A stretch of 64,000 bases of DNA from Omphiscola glabra (lineage: Eukaryota; Mollusca; Gastropoda; Lymnaeidae): the NCBI GenBank assembly GCA_964017045.1, contig OZ024808.1, positions 20,639,284 to 20,703,283 on the forward strand, read 5' to 3'. Below are positions 58,569-64,000 of this stretch, one piece after another. A model generated the notes under the pieces. The model worked only from the letters and a program-made list of their open reading frames with translations, ran no database searches and was not told the DNA's origin. A program made the position numbers and the translations under genes. Within the stretch, counting starts at the first letter, position 1, and each line of letters opens with the position of its first letter.

Positions 58569-59001
58569 TACAAATTATCGACCCCCCTCCCGCTTGAGCG
58601 TGGCGTAATTTGAAAACGACCCCCAATATAAAACACGTTGAGGAGGTTGGGTCGGTTGGGAATAGGAAGGAGCCGGAAAGGAAAGCAAAAAGTCTCACCA
58701 TTAGCGTAATCTATATAAGAGATTTCTATCCACTAAATGAAACAAAATGCAATACTTATTTAGTGTTGGGATGTTTGCATCAAGAATTAACAATAATTAG
58801 GGCGTGTCTTCCATTTAAAAATTAATCAAATAAAAAGAGAACCAATGTATAAGGCATTTCGGCCCATAAGAGTTCATTGTGCATTCATAGTTGCAAGGTG
58901 ACATGTCTTGATTACAAGTTCTAGTTCTGGTTCTGGTAGGGTACGTTGCTGAATCCATATACTGGCATAGGTGCAACAGTTGGGGAAGCAATGCTGCCAT
59001 C

Positions 59002-59180
59002 CTAACAGCTCCTAGCAGATGCCAGGGCAGCCTTGAAGCTTTCGATAGATGTCGAGTTCACGGCGGTATTGTCCAGGTGATTCCAAGCGATTATTGTGCG
59101 TGGGAAGAATGTTTTTTTTATGTTGCGCTGTGTTACTCCGAGGCACAGTGAAGCATTTGCTATTGTTCCGGGTGTAATTG
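59002..59180 (-). pseudogene. LINE reverse transcriptase C-terminal remnant (CR1/Jockey-like)
   Basis: The minus strand encodes KTFFPRTIIAWNHLDNTAVN followed by STSIESFKAALASARSC and a stop at 59002-59004. FFPRTI..WN and the SFKAAL end are typical of the last residues of non-LTR retrotransposon polymerase ORFs. Upstream the homology continues in another frame (KCFTVPRSNTAQH), so a frameshift lies near the A-run at 59111-59118. This is a degenerate, 5'-truncated copy from a different LINE clade than the one at 49610. Confidence 0.65.
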
Positions 59181-59456
59181 CTCATGGGGGTTGTCAGAGG
59201 TTAAGTCAGTGTTTAGTGAGTGATTGGCTCTGATTAATCGACCTGGCTTCTGTGGAGTGAGATAATTGTTTGCTGGGATGGCCGGCACCAGCCCCTTGAA
59301 AAGGTCTCCTTAAAAAATATGCTACACAATAGACTTAGTCCTAACGAAAGACTATTTTATAATTTCTTATTTAACTTGACAGAATCCAGACATTTTATAT
59401 TTTTAAGTGCGTGGATTATATATATATATGTATATGATATTTAAAAAATGAAATGT

Positions 59457-61793
59457 TTATCTTTGGGTCCTATATCTTCTTAAGCTCACTTTCGCACACA
59501 CGCATTCAACGATAAGCGCTACCACAGCGGCGCCCATGCCGTAGCCACACAAGTACAAAATTGGCTCAATAAATCTCAAATCAAACACCTGGTCCTCGTC
59601 TTTAGCCCGCCATTCGGCACGGGTCTCGTTTCTAATCGTTTTCATCGCGTAGTCCAGCAGACCGGTGTCCGACATGGCGAGAAGCCTTTGCGAAATGACG
59701 CCCTCCAATTCCGACGTCTTGGGCAGAACCAGCCCCGAGCAGGTCACCAGTAAAATTTCTCCGATCGTCTGCAAGTCCGGTAGATATCTGGCCCGGACGT
59801 TCTCCTGCCACGCCCCTGTCACGACAGCCACGAATTTTCCGCCTTTGAGTCTTTCGATGATTTCAGGCATAGTGCCGTTGAAATTAGGATACTCTCTTGC
59901 GTAACGCTGTATGCCAACATAGAGCCTCTGCATTATCGATCCGGCAGGTGCGCCTTGCATCAGACGCATGGCAGACGACTCGGACTCACAGCTCCATTGG
60001 TAGTCTCCCCTGGCCATCATCTCGTCGAAAGTCGTAAAGGGTAGCGTCCCTCCCTTGCCCACGAGAGTAGCGATTAGAGTTCCGGTGAACGTAGCCGACA
60101 CGACCAGCACCATCATGTTCCAGAACCAGAGCAGAATTTTCGCCGAGTTCACATAGGGAATATGAAAAGTATTTTGGTTGACAAGCGTCCCAGCAAATCT
60201 AAATGTAATGTCAACAAAATACTCGTAAATTTGCACACCGCGAAGTTCTGAAAACAGGTTTTGAAAAACATATGAACCTAGCGACGCCTTCCCGCGGACT
60301 TTGTTTTTTAGAACTATCAGCGGTTCTTTCGCTGTTAGTGTTGATGAAATGGTTTTGTTTAAATTGCATGTGACGCATTGTTTCGCATAGTCTGTATTCG
60401 TGCCCTTTACCCTATCACAAACTTCTTTTGAGTGAATGAAATTAGAAGTGTTCGATATTTCATTAGCGAAAACGGATCCGATCGTTTTATTTTCACCAGA
60501 GTCTGTATTAGCCAGTGACTCGGCATGACCACAGTTCGCTGCTATTTGAATGTTGCCAGGAAAAGCTCGCGTCGCTATGGAGTATATGACGACGTGGATC
60601 ACAATGGCACAGGTGAAGATGACGGAGATGATCACGTGGTTTTTTATTTTGGGAAAGGAGAATGACAGGCTATCGGGATTCATGTAAATCCCACTGATGT
60701 TGCTGCAGAGCAACGGGAACGACACGGTGTGGTTGTAGTAGGCGCTGGTGCTGATGGGGAACGTAGTGGCGCCGAGGTCGACGGAAGACGACGCTATCTG
60801 GTCCGAGAAGTCCCTCCACGACATGCGGTCGTCCTCCCCAGGTTTCGGCACGACCTCAAACGTGAAATTGAGCGACCGGGCCAAGAGACGTATGACGTCC
60901 ATGTAAAGCCCAACGTATTTCGTCTCGGCTGAAACGGGAAAGGGTTCCTTGTACAAGTGCAGCAACCATTCTTTGGCCAGAACAAGCAGCCGGCGTCCGT
61001 TGAGTCCAAACTTTACGTTGGGAAAAAGCTGACACACTGCTTTTTTTATCACTGGCTGACACGCCTGGACAGCTTTGATGGTGCCGAGCTCCCTTGTTTT
61101 GTTTCGTCTCCACATAAGAGTATACACGCCCCTTATGTCCAGCTTATTTGGACCAATTGTGACGATCACGACATTGTCGAGTACACAATTTTTCAGCTCT
61201 TCCCTGATGAAGTTTAGATTAGACTCAAGCAGTATCACAACGAGTCTCACACTGTGCGGCATCAACGCACACCTTCCTCTTTCTTCTGCAGCGTACGCCT
61301 GCTCAAAATAAGTCAAAATCAACACTGGGTTTTTAAGGATGATAATGAAATTTCTCAATTTGTCGTCGACATATAGTTTTCGGATAATATCTTGGCCTAG
61401 CGTTACACCAGAATCCAGCGAAGAATTGTCAAAGTGCATTGCAGAATATCTTTGCAATTGAAACTTGAGTATTAAACGTTCTTGCACTGTCTGAATAAAA
61501 TTGCCGTCACCAATCACTACTGTAGGATTCCAATCACAACTTTCTAACATCTCAAACAGGAAGTCGGCAGACTTTGATGCGCAATCAGTTTTTGTTGGTT
61601 TTAAATCCCGGAAATACTCCCTGGCTGCACACATCCTGCCGGACTTCGTTTCAAATTCATCAAATGACGAATCTCCTGCCGAAACCGCGAAGATTATGAG
61701 ATAGCCAATGACGCGAAATGATTTGAGCACAGTAGAACGCTGTTTTCGCATAGTTGGAACCTTCCGTACAAAAAATATGCTTGTTGTCCTCAC
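59457..61793 (-). CDS. Ionotropic receptor (divergent iGluR family), single exon
   Basis: This is a 778-residue intronless frame. A hydrophobic signal peptide lies at about 22-40; M15 (codon at 61751-61749) would place it better than M1. The N-terminal domain is about 45-260. The ligand-binding lobe S1 runs about 266-380 (YVGLYMDVIRLLARSLNF; DLGATTFPIS), M1 is about 386-408, the pore region is about 525-548 (GTLVNQNTFHIP), M3 is about 552-578 (VVSATFTGTLIATLV) and S2 is about 582-735. M4 is about 742-768. The iGluR SYTANLAAF motif and the S1 arginine that holds glutamate are absent, as in chemosensory ionotropic receptors. The pore architecture suggests a ligand-gated cation channel in the plasma membrane. 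The M1-M2 loop of about 115 residues is unusually long. No neighbour shares an operon-like relation. Confidence 0.88.
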   Translation of the reverse strand: MRTTSIFFVRKVPTMRKQRSTVLKSFRVIGYLIIFAVSAGDSSFDEFETKSGRMCAAREYFRDLKPTKTDCASKSADFLFEMLESCDWNPTVVIGDGNFIQTVQERLILKFQLQRYSAMHFDNSSLDSGVTLGQDIIRKLYVDDKLRNFIIILKNPVLILTYFEQAYAAEERGRCALMPHSVRLVVILLESNLNFIREELKNCVLDNVVIVTIGPNKLDIRGVYTLMWRRNKTRELGTIKAVQACQPVIKKAVCQLFPNVKFGLNGRRLLVLAKEWLLHLYKEPFPVSAETKYVGLYMDVIRLLARSLNFTFEVVPKPGEDDRMSWRDFSDQIASSSVDLGATTFPISTSAYYNHTVSFPLLCSNISGIYMNPDSLSFSFPKIKNHVIISVIFTCAIVIHVVIYSIATRAFPGNIQIAANCGHAESLANTDSGENKTIGSVFANEISNTSNFIHSKEVCDRVKGTNTDYAKQCVTCNLNKTISSTLTAKEPLIVLKNKVRGKASLGSYVFQNLFSELRGVQIYEYFVDITFRFAGTLVNQNTFHIPYVNSAKILLWFWNMMVLVVSATFTGTLIATLVGKGGTLPFTTFDEMMARGDYQWSCESESSAMRLMQGAPAGSIMQRLYVGIQRYAREYPNFNGTMPEIIERLKGGKFVAVVTGAWQENVRARYLPDLQTIGEILLVTCSGLVLPKTSELEGVISQRLLAMSDTGLLDYAMKTIRNETRAEWRAKDEDQVFDLRFIEPILYLCGYGMGAAVVALIVECVCAKVSLRRYRTQR

Positions 61794-62114
61794 AGCCGAA
61801 GTTTTAAATACAAATGGTGATTACCCTGGCATGGGCCAGGCCTCAATGCTAATGACGTGTTTGCATGACACCCAACACTGAGACGGAAAGTTTGCTCGAA
61901 CAATCACGTGGTGTTATTTGTTTAAACCCAGTTGTTGGTACGGTCAATCAAATGCACACTGTTGAGATGTTTAAATTGATTTTTTTTGAAAAATTCAGAA
62001 CATATTTTGTTTTGTAAACCTATTGAAGCAGGTGAGATTAGGCTGTGGAACAAGACTTTAAAAGGGAAATTTCAGCTGCCGAAAAACTTTTCTAGTTTTG
62101 TTTTCTTTTGGATA

Positions 62115-62310
62115 CATTGAAAATTTAACATATTTTACTGAACATTGAACATATTTTACTGAATGTTGAACATATTTTACTGAACATTGAACATATTTTA
62201 CTGAACATTAAACATATTTTACTGAACATCAAACATGATTTACAGAACATTGAACATATTTTACTGTAAATTGAGCATTTTTACTGCAAATTGAACATAG
62301 TTTGCTGAAC
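62115..62310. repeat. 21-bp minisatellite, about 9 copies
   Basis: The unit is AACATATTTTACTGAACATT followed by G. Distal copies decay (AACATGATTTACAGAACATT; GAGCATTTTTACTGCAAATT). Confidence 0.88.
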
Positions 62311-62941
62311 AGAGCGCAGCGTGATCCAAATGGATATAGCCATCGAAACAGCTGATTAAAGATGTGTCAAAAAATTTAAGAGTTTGGAAAGAAAGTGCCA
62401 GGAAGCGGAAGGATGTGCTAATGTAACCGTGCACTTAATGAACACCCGATGGCTCTCAGTCTGGCTTTAAAGCAAATATTTGTCTTAAAATATTCAAGCA
62501 TCACACACACACACACACACAATAATGGACGGTCTTTTGTTTGAAAGAGGAATTGTATCGTCAACATGATGAAATTATTCATCAAACAGGGCTTTCTCAG
62601 TGGGCGATGGCACACAAGGGCTGTTGCCCTGTCATTTGAATCATCAGCTATGAAGTATTGGTGGATAGGTTTACAGCGCTAAAGTCAACTTAAACAAGCC
62701 GTGCTTTGAGCTCATCTCAAATGCGCTCTCAACAAACACAGCCATGATTTTATTTTTAGCACACCTAGAAAAAATTATCGTGGTATTCTTAAAGGGGTAC
62801 TCTGAATGGTGGGAGACGCCCAAGGTGACAAGGCTCTGCCGTTTCAAAGTTCAAAACGTGTAGAACGTTTATATGCTCAAAGGAGTAATGTTGGCAATCT
62901 AGACATACGAAAATACAACAAAACAACTATTTGAAATTCAG

Positions 62942-63076
62942 CGTCAAGATAGTACACGGGTCAATGCTACACTGTTCAACGCTACACGGGTCAATGCTAC
63001 CCAGGTCAATGCTATCCATGTCAATGCTACCCAGGTCAATGCTACCCATGTCAATGTTACACTTGTCAACGCTGCA
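62942..63076. repeat. 15-bp minisatellite, about 9 copies
   Basis: The unit is GTCAATGCTACCCAG, varying at the last positions (CACGG, CCATG, CACTT). The plus-strand Ser/Met/Leu-rich frame is an artefact. Confidence 0.88.
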
Positions 63077-64000
63077 CGACTGGTTATTTGTAGAGATTTA
63101 TGATTTCGTTTTCGTTATCTGATTCATGTGTCTTGGTAACATCTCAATAAAACAATTATGAATACAGCACAGCCATTCTCCAGACCCGAGGACCTACTCC
63201 CATTGAAGTCCACACAGATTGGCTTTACCTACTTTTTGATTATTATATTTTGTGAAACGCGATGAATTTTCACCGGTAACTAACACACGACGTTTAGAAT
63301 TCGAACAAATTACAATTTTATAGCGCGGAGAACTTTTGGTAAATGGACACAACTGTTGCATTTATTAAAGTACGTTTTCAAAAATCATAAATAACATTTG
63401 TTAAAAGATGTGTGATTTTAAAGGCTAAATTCCGACTAATCGTAATATTAATTGGGATTTAATTATTATTGTTTGTTTTTTTACATATGTAAGGGTTACA
63501 TTATCTTCAATCTTGCAGACAAAAAAAAAAGAAAAGGCAGAATAGTATGTACAGTTGTAAGTTAATTTCTTCTGCGATTAACTTTATGTCTCACACAATT
63601 CTTCTTCATGAAGTTATAAAACTTTTTTTTTTTTTGCTTATGTGACAAAAAATTTTTTCCCTCTTCTTTCCACCAGTAGATCAGATACTTAGTCCACTTA
63701 CTTTGTCCTTTCTAATACCATCCTGCAATAGTGAAATGCACTTACAAGTCTGCGAGGGAAAAGAAGAAACAAAAACTAGTTTCCAATCAGTCGGTTATCG
63801 ATGTATATCATCATTGATCCCTACCCTCCCCCTAGTTTGTAGAATATTATGAATTATTTTTTTTAAAATCTTTTATATTAATTGTCCTTGTATGGTTGGC
63901 TTGCAGGCTTGACCTACGGACGGCTAATTGACCCACTTACGTCAAACTATCAAGTTGAATCTTGGCACGGAGACGCGTTGTCAATGACAACACATTCCGT

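Larger units (their letters stand above)
61794..64000. other. Intergenic DNA upstream of the ionotropic receptor
   Basis: No gene is supported. It contains two minisatellites (listed separately), a (CA)n tract at about 62502-62521 and AT-rich DNA. The last 100 bases (ACGGACGGCTAATTGACCCA...CAAGTTGAATCTTGGCACGG) resemble 41640-41700 and may be the start of a dispersed repeat that continues beyond the window. Confidence 0.4.

Overview
The window looks like nuclear DNA of a gastropod mollusc, most probably a freshwater pulmonate snail. The evidence is intron-containing rhodopsin-like receptors of molluscan type, AT-rich intergenic DNA full of minisatellites, and two hAT MITE families, one of which closely resembles SPIN, a family I recall being reported from Lymnaea. 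The species call is inference. Nothing bacterial or viral was seen.

Layout: 1-554 is the 3' end of a gene entering from the left, followed by a long AT-rich stretch. From about 5968 to 24061 lies an 18-kb head-to-tail array of 12 non-autonomous Helitron-like units. Each ends in a GC hairpin plus CTAG, and the next unit starts at the following base. From 25609 to 29232 is an intact three-exon chemosensory-type GPCR (GPCR A). At 37811-40008 is its paralogue with the same exon structure, broken in TM4 beside a pogo/Tigger-like fragment. On the minus strand are two paralogous two-exon class A GPCRs (GPCR C, 44306-46576; GPCR D, 52280-54603) and, at 59457-61793, a single-exon ionotropic receptor of 778 residues. 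The five receptor loci look like a sensory or neuronal receptor neighbourhood; the two GPCR pairs are local duplications.

The most notable signal is inside the Helitron array. I count 36 copies of a sequence matching a four-pentamer heat shock element (HSF binding site, GAAnnTTCnnGAAnnTTC); 32 are perfect and four have one damaged pentamer. They sit on a regular lattice of about 150 and 301 bp with GC-rich palindromes between them. The array is therefore a dense, amplified reservoir of candidate HSF sites, analogous to HSE-carrying Helitrons described in Caenorhabditis.

About twenty minisatellite arrays (units of 14-63 bp) fill introns and intergenic DNA. One appears to have grown out of an exon/splice-donor junction (GPCR D), and another repeats a splice-acceptor-like motif some thirty times. 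All positions come from reading the sequence by eye; family assignments were not checked by database search.
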